Program-made: the position numbers and the translations under genes
In this document: positions 35,566 through 44,170 of the stretch, piece after piece
How the letters are laid out: each line of letters begins with the position of its first letter
Numbering within the stretch: the stretch's first letter is position 1
Notes under the pieces: generated by a model
Database searches by the model: none
Told to the model about the DNA's origin: nothing
The model's input: only the letters and a program-made list of their open reading frames with translations
From: Granulicella sp. dw_53
Lineage (GTDB): Bacteria > Acidobacteriota > Terriglobia > Terriglobales > Acidobacteriaceae
Length of the DNA: 63,017 nucleotides
Assembly (NCBI RefSeq): GCF_018449545.1
Contig: NZ_JAAVUR010000024.1
Span: 1-63,017 of the forward strand
Reading direction: 5' to 3'

Positions 35566-35739
35566 TCAGTTCCAGACATGCTGAATCGGCATCGCCTCAA
35601 TCTTCAACATCATGTCCGGAGCAGCATCCATCAGCCGCCGCGCAAAGTCCCGCGCCTGCTCCTCACTCCGGAACACCTTCTGCTCGTGCAACTCTCCACC
35701 GAACCACTGCTCGCACTTCCATACCGTCATGCCAGTCAT
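35566..35739 (-). CDS. Small protein, paralogue 2 (57 aa, IEA...VWN family)
   Basis: The ATG at 35739 (or in-frame 35730) gives 57 aa: VWKCEQWFGGELHEQKVF, then RSEEQARDFARRLMDAAP and IEAMPIQHVWN at the C-terminus. It lies 6 bp upstream of the DUF4760 gene. It is the paralogue of the gene at 33653-33823. The family is rich in Met, Gln and Glu with two Trp and one Cys; no membrane segment or signal peptide. Confidence 0.78.
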   Translation of the reverse strand: MTGMTVWKCEQWFGGELHEQKVFRSEEQARDFARRLMDAAPDMMLKIEAMPIQHVWN

Positions 35740-35872
35740 AGACACCCTGCCTTCTGAGCCTCAGCCCTATACAACAAGGGCGCCCCAAGCCAAGCCGGAA
35801 CGCCCTTCTCAACACTGCGTACTTCATCCGCGTTCTCTGCACGGCGCAACCGTACAGAGAAACGGCCGTGCC

Positions 35873-37792
35873 TTACTTCTCGACGTCTACGTACTCCGCA
35901 TCGATCACGCCTTCGTCCTTCTTGCCTTCAGCGTGCTCATCCGCGGTTCCTGTTGCGGCAGCCGCGCCATCGGTAGGCGCAGAGGCCGAAGCCGCCTTGT
36001 ACATCGCCTCCGCAAGCTTATGGCTTACCGCCGTCAGCTTGTCCTTCGCCGCGTTCAGCTCTGCTGCGTTGGGAGTACCGCTCAGCGTCGTCTTGGCCTC
36101 AGCCAGCGCCGCCTCGACGTCTGTCTTATCCGACTCGGCAACCTTATCGCCCGAGTCCTTCAACATCTTCTCGACGTTATAGACCATCGAATCCAGCCCG
36201 TTGCGTGCTTCAACCGCGTCGCGCTGCTCCTTGTCCTCGGCCGCGTGGGCTTCGGCATCCTTCGCCATCCGCTCCACCTCTTCTTTACTTAGACCCGAAG
36301 AACTCGTAATGGTAATCTTCTGGTCCTTGCCGGTCGCGTTGTCCTTCGCCGTCACGTTCAAAATGCCGTTGGCGTCGATGTCGAACGTCACCTCGATCTG
36401 CGGCACGCCACGCGGAGCAGTCGGAATCCCGCTCAGCTTGAACTTGCCCAGCGTCCGGTTCTGCGCTGCCATCGGACGCTCGCCCTGCAGAACGTGTACT
36501 TCAACCTCGGTCTGGTTATCCGCCGCCGTAGAGAACGTCTCCGTCTTCTTCGTCGGAATCGTCGTATTACGGTTGATCATCGCCGTCGCCACGCCGCCCA
36601 TGGTCTCAATCGACAACGTCAGCGGAGTCACATCGAGCAGCAACAGATCCTTCACCTCGCCCGCCAGGACGCCAGCCTGAACCGCCGCACCGATCGCGAC
36701 GACCTCATCCGGATTCACGCCCCTGTTCGGCTCCTTGCCGAAGAGCTCCTTCACCATCTGCTGAATCTTGGGCATACGCGTCTGACCGCCGACCAATACG
36801 ACCTCATCGACCTTCGAAGCATCGATGCCGGCATCCTTCATCGCCTGCTTCGACGGCCCAATCGACCGCTGCAACAGGTCATCGACCAGCGACTCCAGCT
36901 TCGCCCGCGTCAAGTTGCGCACCAGGTGCTTCGGTCCGCTCGCATCGGCAGTAATAAAGGGCAGGTTGATCTCCGACTCCTGCGCCGTGGACAGCTCGAT
37001 CTTGGCCTTCTCCGCCGCGTCCTTCAGACGTTGCAGCGCCATCTCGTTGCCCTTGGAGTGCAGATCCAGTCCGGTCTCGCTCTTGAACTCCGAGATCAGC
37101 CACTCCACGATCCGCTGGTCGAGGTTATCGCCGCCCAGGTGCGTATCGCCGTTGGTGGACTTCACCTCGATAACGCCTTCGCCAACCTCAAGAATCGAGA
37201 TATCGAACGTACCGCCGCCGAAGTCATACACGGCAATGGTCTCGTCCTTCTTCTTGTCGAGCCCGTATGCCAGCGCTGCCGCCGTCGGCTCGTTCACGAT
37301 GCGCTTGACGTCGAGTCCAGCGATCTTGCCGGCGTCTTTCGTCGCCTGCCGCTGCGCGTCGTTGAAGTAAGCCGGAACCGTGATCACAGCCTCCGTCACC
37401 GACTGGCCCAGATAATCCTCGGCAGCCTTCTTCAACTTCTGCAAAATCATCGCCGAGATCTCGGGTGGCGTGTACTCCTTGCCCTGCGCCGAAATCACGA
37501 TGTTGTCGCCCTTCGCGACGACCTTGTACGGCACCATCTTCATCTCGTCGCCAACTTCACTCAGACGGCGTCCCATAAACCGCTTCACCGAGAAGATCGT
37601 GTTCTCGGGGTTCGTAATCGCCTGGCGCTTGGCCACCTGGCCCACCAGCCGTTCGCCGCTCTTGGTGAACGCCACGATCGAAGGGGTAGTACGGCCACCC
37701 TCTTCATTCGGAATCACCTTCGCTTCGCCACCTTCCATTACGGCCACGCAGGAGTTCGTCGTTCCCAAATCGATCCCAATAATTTTTCCCAT
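35873..37792 (-). CDS. dnaK: Chaperone protein DnaK (Hsp70)
   Basis: 639 aa. IIGIDLGTTNSCVAVMEGG at the N-terminus, IAVYDFGGGTFDISILE, VVLVGGQTRMPKIQQ and the interdomain linker region DLLLLDVTPLTLSIET are diagnostic. The C-terminal lid ends in an Ala/Thr-rich tail and EGVIDAEYVDVEK, a typical bacterial ending (EEVDAEFEEV-like). Promoter and HAIR-like site at 37864-37893. No grpE is in the window. Confidence 0.97.
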   Translation of the reverse strand: MGKIIGIDLGTTNSCVAVMEGGEAKVIPNEEGGRTTPSIVAFTKSGERLVGQVAKRQAITNPENTIFSVKRFMGRRLSEVGDEMKMVPYKVVAKGDNIVISAQGKEYTPPEISAMILQKLKKAAEDYLGQSVTEAVITVPAYFNDAQRQATKDAGKIAGLDVKRIVNEPTAAALAYGLDKKKDETIAVYDFGGGTFDISILEVGEGVIEVKSTNGDTHLGGDNLDQRIVEWLISEFKSETGLDLHSKGNEMALQRLKDAAEKAKIELSTAQESEINLPFITADASGPKHLVRNLTRAKLESLVDDLLQRSIGPSKQAMKDAGIDASKVDEVVLVGGQTRMPKIQQMVKELFGKEPNRGVNPDEVVAIGAAVQAGVLAGEVKDLLLLDVTPLTLSIETMGGVATAMINRNTTIPTKKTETFSTAADNQTEVEVHVLQGERPMAAQNRTLGKFKLSGIPTAPRGVPQIEVTFDIDANGILNVTAKDNATGKDQKITITSSSGLSKEEVERMAKDAEAHAAEDKEQRDAVEARNGLDSMVYNVEKMLKDSGDKVAESDKTDVEAALAEAKTTLSGTPNAAELNAAKDKLTAVSHKLAEAMYKAASASAPTDGAAAATGTADEHAEGKKDEGVIDAEYVDVEK

Positions 37793-37863
37793 ATACAGTT
37801 CCCCATTTCAGGCCGCAGCCCGTATTCATATCTACTGCATGTTACTAAACCTGCGACAGTCTC

Positions 37864-37893
37864 ATTCTCACACTTGAGTCACTTACTGTCAAC
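37864..37893 (-). promoter_or_regulatory. dnaK promoter overlapped by degenerate HAIR (HspR) site
   Basis: On the minus strand TTGACA (37887-37892) and GAGAAT (37864-37869) are 17 bp apart. Overlapping the -35 and spacer is GTTGACA-N7-ACTCAAG (37873-37893). HAIR consensus is CTTGAGT-N7-ACTCAAG: one half is perfect, the other matches 4 of 7 and doubles as the -35. An hspR gene lies in the same window. Confidence 0.65.
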
Positions 37894-38014
37894 TAATATG
37901 ATGCAGAAAACACTTACAGGATTCCACTTCTCCGAAAATTGACGAAAGAGCCCCTTGACCGGCATAACTCTAGCCTTTACCGTCAGTTAACTCCAAAAAA
38001 ACGGGACTCCTCCG

Positions 38015-38857
38015 ATGCGCTTTACCCGAATCCACGTCCTGCAATCTCTGCTCGTGCTCTCTTCCATGCCTTTCACAGGTTGCGGCAGCAATCCCGTCTC
38101 TGCTCCGCCCGCCTCAGTCTCACCAAATATCACCGGCAACTGGCAGATTGGAACGCAGAACACCTCTTCCGTCCCCACGAAAACTGTCTTCAATCTCGTC
38201 GGCGCCCTCTCTATGCAGGGCTCCCAGGCCTCGGCGGTCTTTCGCGCTCCTTCGTCGATCTTCAGTAGTGTCTCCTGTTCCTCGATGCAAGATATCGGTA
38301 TCCCGTTCGCCGGATCCATAGACGCCTCGAACCTCCTCACCCTCACCTCCGCACCCTTCTCCGGCAGCACTGCCACCTTGCAACTCCAACTCCCACTGAC
38401 TCGTAGCCAAGCCTCGGGAAGTATCCAGATCACAGGCGACTCCTGCCCCCTTGCCTCCACCCCGGTGCTCGGGAGGTTCATCCCCTCAGTCACAGGTACC
38501 TATACCGGCACGCTCGCCCCATTCCCCGGGCAGGCAACCACCACTACGGGCGGTACGGCCACGATAACTCTGACGCAAGCGTCCGCAAACGCCGACGGAC
38601 AGTTTCCCGTCACCGCATCCCTCTCCTTCACTTCTCCCACTTGCACCCTCCCAGCCACCCCCCTTACCGGCGCCGTCAGTGGAGCCGAACTCTCGCTCAA
38701 CTCTGCTCCACCTACTCCTACCGACTCTCCTTCCATCAGATTCAACGCCGGAGCATTCTTTGCAGGAGCCACTCTGTCTGGTAGTTCACTAAACATCCTC
38801 TCCGACACTCCCGGATGCCTTTCTGGCAACTTTCTAGGCGTACTCATGAGCCAATAA
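38015..38857 (+). CDS. Beta-rich lipoprotein of unknown function
   Basis: 280 aa with a lipoprotein signal (LLVLSSMPFTGC, Cys about 23). The body is Ser/Thr/Gly-rich with two similar halves: NITGNWQIGTQNT and TGTYTGTLAPFPG each start an ITGxW-like beta domain. Cysteines occur in pairs (SVSCSSMQ/DSCPLAS, SPTCTLPA/TPGCLSG) and may form disulfides. Type common in acidobacteria. A TTGACC-N17-TACCGT promoter may precede it (37955-37983). Confidence 0.75.
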   Translation: MRFTRIHVLQSLLVLSSMPFTGCGSNPVSAPPASVSPNITGNWQIGTQNTSSVPTKTVFNLVGALSMQGSQASAVFRAPSSIFSSVSCSSMQDIGIPFAGSIDASNLLTLTSAPFSGSTATLQLQLPLTRSQASGSIQITGDSCPLASTPVLGRFIPSVTGTYTGTLAPFPGQATTTTGGTATITLTQASANADGQFPVTASLSFTSPTCTLPATPLTGAVSGAELSLNSAPPTPTDSPSIRFNAGAFFAGATLSGSSLNILSDTPGCLSGNFLGVLMSQ

Positions 38858-38986
38858 CGAAGGCCTCCTACAACTTCAGGCGGCTCCACTCCCACCATCG
38901 CAGCATTGTTACCCCGAACCACAGAAGTTAACCTTCTCTCAAGGTCAGTCGTCTGCATCTCGACCCGCTGCCCTGGAGCCCACCGC

Positions 38987-39292
38987 ATGTCCTTCCCTAA
39001 ATCCGGACGTATCCAACGCCGCCTCCTTCAGATAGCCGCACTCAGCCTCACTGGCTTGATGTCAGGCCTCATCACCGGCTGCTCCTCCGACTCGGTCTCC
39101 GCCCTCAGCCTCCTTCTGCCCAACCACCACAACTCCGAGTGGCAGGCCTACTCCACCGCCAACGCCACGGCCGACTCTCCCGATCGCCTCGCCACCCACG
39201 CCGACTACACCACCTCCCGCCGCTACCTCGAGACCACCCCCGCCCATCTTCGTCTCCGCAACACCCAGCATCTGATCGTCCGCCACCCGTAA
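38987..39292 (+). CDS. Small lipoprotein
   Basis: 101 aa from the ATG at 38987. Lipoprotein signal ALSLTGLMSGLITGC with the Cys at about 32. The mature part is short, polar and His/Thr/Arg-rich (HHNSEWQAYSTANATADSP, YTTSRRYLETT). No domain recognised. A longer frame from 38906 lacks a signal at its start. Followed 132 bp later by the efflux pump. Confidence 0.6.
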   Translation: MSFPKSGRIQRRLLQIAALSLTGLMSGLITGCSSDSVSALSLLLPNHHNSEWQAYSTANATADSPDRLATHADYTTSRRYLETTPAHLRLRNTQHLIVRHP

Positions 39293-39424
39293 CACCCATA
39301 TCTTCAGCAAATCTTCACCCGAACGCCATAAAGCATCCCCACGCTCCCGATTCACCTCTTATAGTGGATAGCGCCTCATAAACGCCTGTCTTGCATCCCA
39401 CCTGAGAGTTGAGCTCGACCCAGT

Positions 39425-41014
39425 ATGGCTGCCGCCGCCCAGACAGCGCCACCAGACCAGTCCGCCCAGGTCGCCCGGGGAATCAATCCCTGGCTCATCG
39501 CTGCTGCTGTCATGCTCGCCACCTTCATGGAGGTGCTCGACACTGCCATCGCCTCCGTGGCTCTGCCCTACATCGCCGGCTCCCTCTCCGCCTCCACCGA
39601 CGAGGCCACCTGGGTCCTCACCAGTTACCTCGTAGCCAACGCCATCGTCCTCCCCGCCAGCAATTGGTGCTCCCTCAAGTTCGGACGCAAGCGCTTCCTC
39701 ATGTCCTGCGTCCTCATCTTCACCGTCAGCTCCTTCCTCTGCGGAGCCGCCCCCACCCTCGGCTTCATGCTCATCGCCCGCGTCATCCAGGGAGCCGGCG
39801 GCGGAGCCCTCCAACCCCTCTCCCAGGCCATCCTCCTCGAGTCCTTCCCGCCCGCCAAACGCGGCGCCGCCATGGCCGTCTTCGCCTTCGGAGTCGTCGT
39901 CGCCCCCGTCCTCGGCCCCACCCTCGGCGGCTGGCTCACCGACACCTACTCCTGGCGCTACGCCTTCTACATCAACATCCCCATCGGCATCCTCGCCCTC
40001 TTCATGATCAACCGCTTCATCATTGATCCTCCCTACATCAAAGAAGCCAAGGTCGCCGCCTTCGACCGCTTCGGCTTCGCCGCCCTCGTCATCTGGACCG
40101 GCTGCCTCCAGATCATCCTCGACAAGGGCCAGGAGGACGACTGGTTCGGAGCCCTCTGGATCCGCTGGGCCTTCTTCGCCCTCATCACCAGCTTTGTCTT
40201 CTTCGTCTGGCACTCCTGGAGCCACAAGGACACCCTCGTCAACCTCAAGGTCCTCAAAGACCGCAACTTCGCCATCGGCTCCGCGCTCATCTTCATGTTC
40301 GGAATCGGCATCTACTCCACCGTCACCGTCCTGCCCCTCTTCTATCAGGAGTTGCTCGGCTACACCGCCTTCACCGCCGGCATCGTCGTAGCTCCCCGCG
40401 GTCTCGGAGCCATCTGCGGAATGCCCATCATCGGCTTCCTCTCCAACAAGGTAGACCCGCGCCTCCTCCTCACCTTCGGCTTCCTCACCTTCGGCCTCAC
40501 CACCCTCTACTTCGGCAACATCACCCTCGACGTCTCCCCCACCACCCTCCTCATCCCCATCCTCATCACCGGCTTCGGCCTCTCCTTCGTCTTCGTGCCC
40601 ATCAGCACCGCCGCCTACGGCACCTTGGACAACAAACAGATCGGCAACGCCTCCGGCCTCTTCAACCTCATGCGCAACATCGGCGGTAGCATCGGCATCT
40701 CTATCGCCTCCACCCTGCTCACCCGCCGAGCCGCCGTCCACCAGAACGAAATCCTGAACTCCGTCCCCATCACCAGCCAGCAGTTCCAAAACTCCCTCGG
40801 CAACCTCCGCCAGACCCTCACCGGCTTCTTCGGCCCCGCCAACACCCTGGCCCCCGCCCAAACCCGCCTCTACGGCGAACTAGGCCGCCAAGCCTCCAAC
40901 TGGGCCTTCGTAGACGTCTTCCGTTGGCTCTCTCTCCTGTGCTTCTTCTGCGTAGGCATCGTCTGGCTCCTAAGAAAAGTAAAGCCCGGCAAACCACCCG
41001 CCGGAGCCCACTAA
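39425..41014 (+). CDS. DHA2-family MFS drug efflux transporter (EmrB/QacA-like)
   Basis: 529 aa with 14 predicted membrane helices. LATFMEVLDTAIASVALPYI is the motif D1 of DHA2 transporters, KFGRKRFLMSCV the loop 2-3 motif, and ARVIQGAGGGALQPLSQAIL with APVLGPTLGGWLTDTYSWRY the motif C region. It should export amphipathic compounds with proton antiport. No EmrA-like adaptor or outer-membrane channel gene is adjacent, so it may act alone in the inner membrane. Confidence 0.92.
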   Translation: MAAAAQTAPPDQSAQVARGINPWLIAAAVMLATFMEVLDTAIASVALPYIAGSLSASTDEATWVLTSYLVANAIVLPASNWCSLKFGRKRFLMSCVLIFTVSSFLCGAAPTLGFMLIARVIQGAGGGALQPLSQAILLESFPPAKRGAAMAVFAFGVVVAPVLGPTLGGWLTDTYSWRYAFYINIPIGILALFMINRFIIDPPYIKEAKVAAFDRFGFAALVIWTGCLQIILDKGQEDDWFGALWIRWAFFALITSFVFFVWHSWSHKDTLVNLKVLKDRNFAIGSALIFMFGIGIYSTVTVLPLFYQELLGYTAFTAGIVVAPRGLGAICGMPIIGFLSNKVDPRLLLTFGFLTFGLTTLYFGNITLDVSPTTLLIPILITGFGLSFVFVPISTAAYGTLDNKQIGNASGLFNLMRNIGGSIGISIASTLLTRRAAVHQNEILNSVPITSQQFQNSLGNLRQTLTGFFGPANTLAPAQTRLYGELGRQASNWAFVDVFRWLSLLCFFCVGIVWLLRKVKPGKPPAGAH

Positions 41015-41135
41015 CTCATACCGACAGATAAAACCCAGCACAAACACCCGACAAATTGCCACCCAGAGCCTCCCCCAACCTCAACGCCTCAACGACAGTA
41101 CCCACACAAACAACGACAGTACCTCACACAAATTT

Positions 41136-41196
41136 GTCATCCTGAGCGAAGTAACTCGCAGCTTCATCGCGAGTTACGCAGTCGAAGGACCTGTGG
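41136..41196 (+). repeat. R3 repeat with inserted hairpin
   Basis: GTCATCCTGAGCGAAG then GTAACTCGC-AGCTTCATC-GCGAGTTACG, a perfect stem, then TCGAAGGACCTGTGG. The inserted loop AGCTTCATC is the same nonamer as in the R1 hairpins, although the stems are unrelated. The 41015-41281 gap otherwise holds only simple GTTGTTGTTG-like sequence. Confidence 0.7.
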
Positions 41197-41281
41197 TTGC
41201 AGTTGCTTTTGTCGTTGTTGTTGCAGTTGTCCTTGCTATTGCAGTACACAACAAAAGGATCTACGCACAACACCACTACCA

Positions 41282-41797
41282 CTAAGCACTACGAGCACCA
41301 GCCTCAAGAAGCCTAACCGCCACCACCATATGCGCCTCAGCCATACGTTCATCCCGTCTCATACGGTAAGCGAAAGCAATGCAACGATGGCCATCAACAT
41401 TCTCAGGATCTCTATCTAAATTCGCATTCAGATACCCAATCGCCTCCATCAACATTCCCTGAACCTCCACCTCCGCAGAAACTCCTCCCTCCCGCAAACT
41501 CACAGCACGATCGAGCGTAAACCTGCCCAGGTTATACAGCGTAGGTGGATAACTAGAATCGACCGCATGAGCACGCCTCAACGCAACAAACGCCTCATCC
41601 ATCCGTCCAGCCGCCCGATACTGAACGCCCAGATCATTCCAGATCAGCGGATTGCGCGGACTTCGAGCGGCCAGCTTCTCCAGGACCTCACTAGCCTCCA
41701 AATGCCTTCCCGCAGCGGCCAGCCTCTCCGCATCTCTCCTCATTGCCAGCTTGACGCTGGTCGTAGATAGCTGAGTGCCGCGTGCAGTCGCCAGCAA
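41282..41797 (-). CDS. TPR-repeat protein
   Basis: 171 aa. At least two tetratricopeptide repeats: PRNPLIWNDLGVQYRAAGRM followed by DEAFVALRRAHAVDSSYPPT, and ENVDGHRCIAFAYRMRRDER. No signal peptide. It lies 2 bp after the fliB 3' fragment on the same strand, so probably the last gene of the unit that carries fliB. May mediate protein contacts in flagellin modification or assembly, by context only. Confidence 0.8.
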   Translation of the reverse strand: MLATARGTQLSTTSVKLAMRRDAERLAAAGRHLEASEVLEKLAARSPRNPLIWNDLGVQYRAAGRMDEAFVALRRAHAVDSSYPPTLYNLGRFTLDRAVSLREGGVSAEVEVQGMLMEAIGYLNANLDRDPENVDGHRCIAFAYRMRRDERMAEAHMVVAVRLLEAGARSA

Positions 41798-41799
41798 GC

Positions 41800-43096
41800 T
41801 TAACTCCTCAGCAGGACAGCCATGCCCTGCAAGCTATCCAGTTCGCGGCTCCGGATAGATACATCGATCGACTTAAGAACATCCGGATAGTGCTCCACCG
41901 TCCGAACGACCGACTGGATCGTCTGCACGACATGCTCTCCAGCAAAGGCCTCTTTGCAGTAACCAGCAACTCCAACGAGCAAGCCGTTAATCCAAGCGAA
42001 CCGCGTCGCCATCCGAATATATTCATCGAAGATGCTTCGAGAGATTAAGTTCGTCCCACCCTCGCGTCCATAGGGAAAGAGATTCTGAAACATATAGTTC
42101 ACCAGGTAGTTCTCCAGAACAAACGGAAGCCTCTCGAAGAGAGGACGATGGTACTCCTCCTCCGCCCGCAGAAAACGTTCGAGGTCATCTCCCGTCCCCG
42201 AACCATCAGAACCGCTGATCCCTTCCACGAACATCCAAAAAAGTATCCTGAAAACGCCTGCCACAGCCCTCTCGAATACGCGCATCCGTTAGCTCGAAGA
42301 TCACCTCCAGCCTCAATCGCGGATCGCGAGGCAGACACTCCACCTCAGGCTCCACGCCTCGCCCCTCAAGAATCTCCCGGTACTCTCGAAGAATCGCAGG
42401 AACGATCTCTTCGCCCTCCGCAAGCACGCTCTCATGCAGCCGCTTGCAAAGAGAGCCGATCAACAACAGTCGCTGCCCCATGGGACGCGACCGGTCCCTG
42501 ACCATCTTCATCAGCAGCGTCCGAATCGCAAAAAAATAACCATGCGGCTTACAAAAAGAATCACTCGAACCACTGGCCAATTGAAAGAAGTTATCCGTAC
42601 GGAAAGCACCCGAAAAGAGATCTCCTTTAATCTGCATGAAATCTGGATCCAGCAACACATTCCGCGCAGCCTCAGGACAAGACAGACTCAGCGACCCTTC
42701 AAGCGCCCCCGCAACAAAACTAAAAGAGCGCGGATAGATCGAACAAGTCGCCGATAAGAGCTGCTCGCCATACTCCCTCTGCACACCGCAAAGACGATCG
42801 GCCCCAAAAAAGGGACAAAACCCGGACGTCCCTCGATAGATCTGCGCATAGAGTGCATCGGGCTGACCAGGAGCATTCACAAATACAAACTCCGACACAC
42901 CCGCCCCAAGCCTCTCTGCTGGAAACTGCTGATACTTCGCATAGGTCCTGCTATCGAGAGGAATATCCCAATCCCCACAACAAGTATCCTCACAACTCGA
43001 TCCAATACATCGAAACGCCGCGGCATAAGTCGGCCGCTCAGAATAAGGCGGCACGCAGGCCACACCATCCAGCTTGATACCTTCAGAGCTCTTCAT
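41800..43096 (-). pseudogene. fliB: Flagellin lysine-N-methylase FliB, frameshifted
   Basis: Two frames together make one FliB. The N-terminal part (43096-42206) carries the cysteine clusters CIGSSCEDTCCGDW, CPFF, LCGVQ and ATCSIYPR. The C-terminal part, in another frame (42285-41800), has FERLPFVLENYLVNYMFQNL, the conserved FliB ending. The switch lies at a T6 run on the minus strand (42238-42243); removing one T joins RRFQDTF to WMFVEGISGSDG without a gap. FliB methylates flagellin lysines. This could be a real inactivation, a phase-variable tract, slippage, or a base-call error. The start at 43096 has GAGAACG before it. Confidence 0.8.
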
Positions 43097-43246
43097 CGTT
43101 CTCGGCAACAGTCCTGTATCTAAATCCCTGCTACCAGAACAGACGGACGACCAACCCATCCGCTCGAAACTTTCAAGAAGATAGATTAATTTGCAAAGCC
43201 AGTCCCACCAGCCCCAGTACAAGCAGCGCAGCGATAACCCCAGCGC

Positions 43247-44104
43247 TTAGCGCCGAGCGCAAACCATCCTGCTGCTCCGACCTGAAAGGCTCAACCGATC
43301 CGCACGATTCGCGAAATAGCGAGCGTTCATCTCCGCCCAGCTTAAATCCTCGACAACCTGGAAAGCCGTCAACTCAGCCATCATCTCCACCGGAGTAAAG
43401 AAGAGTTGAAACGGCTCGCCAATACTCTGCACACGCGCAGCGAGCCGGTCACGCGACGCCACCTCTTCCAGCGGCAAAGCATGACGAGGCAAAGCATAGT
43501 CCATGATCACGCCGCTCCCTCCAGGAAACCCGGCGATGAAATCGAGAGTAGCGCGAAACGCCGGATGCGTCAGATACAGCACCACGCCAAGCCACGCGAA
43601 GACCGTAGGAGCCGCGCAGTCCAGGCCACCGCTCTGCAACTGGCTCGCAAGACTCTGACACTCGAAATCCACCGGCACATAACGCAAGTTAGCTGGCTCC
43701 GCCAATCCACCCTTTTCCAACAACTCCCGCTTCCACTCCTGCGTAGCGGGATGATCCACCTCAAACACCTGAAGACTCGGATACGGATTACGATGGGCAA
43801 ACGTATCCAGCCCCGCGCCAAGCAAGACATACTGCCGGATACCCCGGCTCACAGCCTCAGCCAGCTTGTCCTCGGCATACCGGTTGCGCCCAACAACCCA
43901 AGCCCGCATCCCCAGCGAGAAACTCTCACCCATAGATGCTTCAGCCTCCTCCAGCGCAAGCCGATACGTCTCACCCAAAATCGGAACAGCGATCGGATCG
44001 TTGAAGACCAGCGGAGGCGAGTCATAGAGCTGGTGCGACGCTCTACGGATGGCGACACCAAGAGCAGTTCCAGACGGTCGTGCGGCTTCCAACGTACTCT
44101 CCAT
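43247..44104 (-). CDS. LCM-family (TIGR00027-like) SAM methyltransferase
   Basis: 285 aa. RQYVLLGAGLDTFAHRNPY is the SAM motif of the leucine-carboxyl-methyltransferase-like family; FEVDHPATQEWKRELL supplies the acidic ribose contact, and TVFAWLGVVLYLTHPAFRAT the following motif. N-terminal ALGVAIRRASHQLYDSPPL and FNDPIAVPIL also match. Often linked to polyketide or lipid methylation; target here unknown. Located between fliB and the oxidoreductase on the same strand. Confidence 0.88.
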   Translation of the reverse strand: MESTLEAARPSGTALGVAIRRASHQLYDSPPLVFNDPIAVPILGETYRLALEEAEASMGESFSLGMRAWVVGRNRYAEDKLAEAVSRGIRQYVLLGAGLDTFAHRNPYPSLQVFEVDHPATQEWKRELLEKGGLAEPANLRYVPVDFECQSLASQLQSGGLDCAAPTVFAWLGVVLYLTHPAFRATLDFIAGFPGGSGVIMDYALPRHALPLEEVASRDRLAARVQSIGEPFQLFFTPVEMMAELTAFQVVEDLSWAEMNARYFANRADRLSLSGRSSRMVCARR

Positions 44105-44170
44105 CGCAACGATCTAGTGCCATGATCCGGCGCCTACCACTCTATCCCAGACCCGCACTCTCGCACTATT

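Noticed and set aside
39359..40861. 500-aa minus-strand open frame over the DHA2 transporter
   Set aside because: Acidic glycine-rich shadow with no domain; the plus frame is a clear 14-helix transporter.
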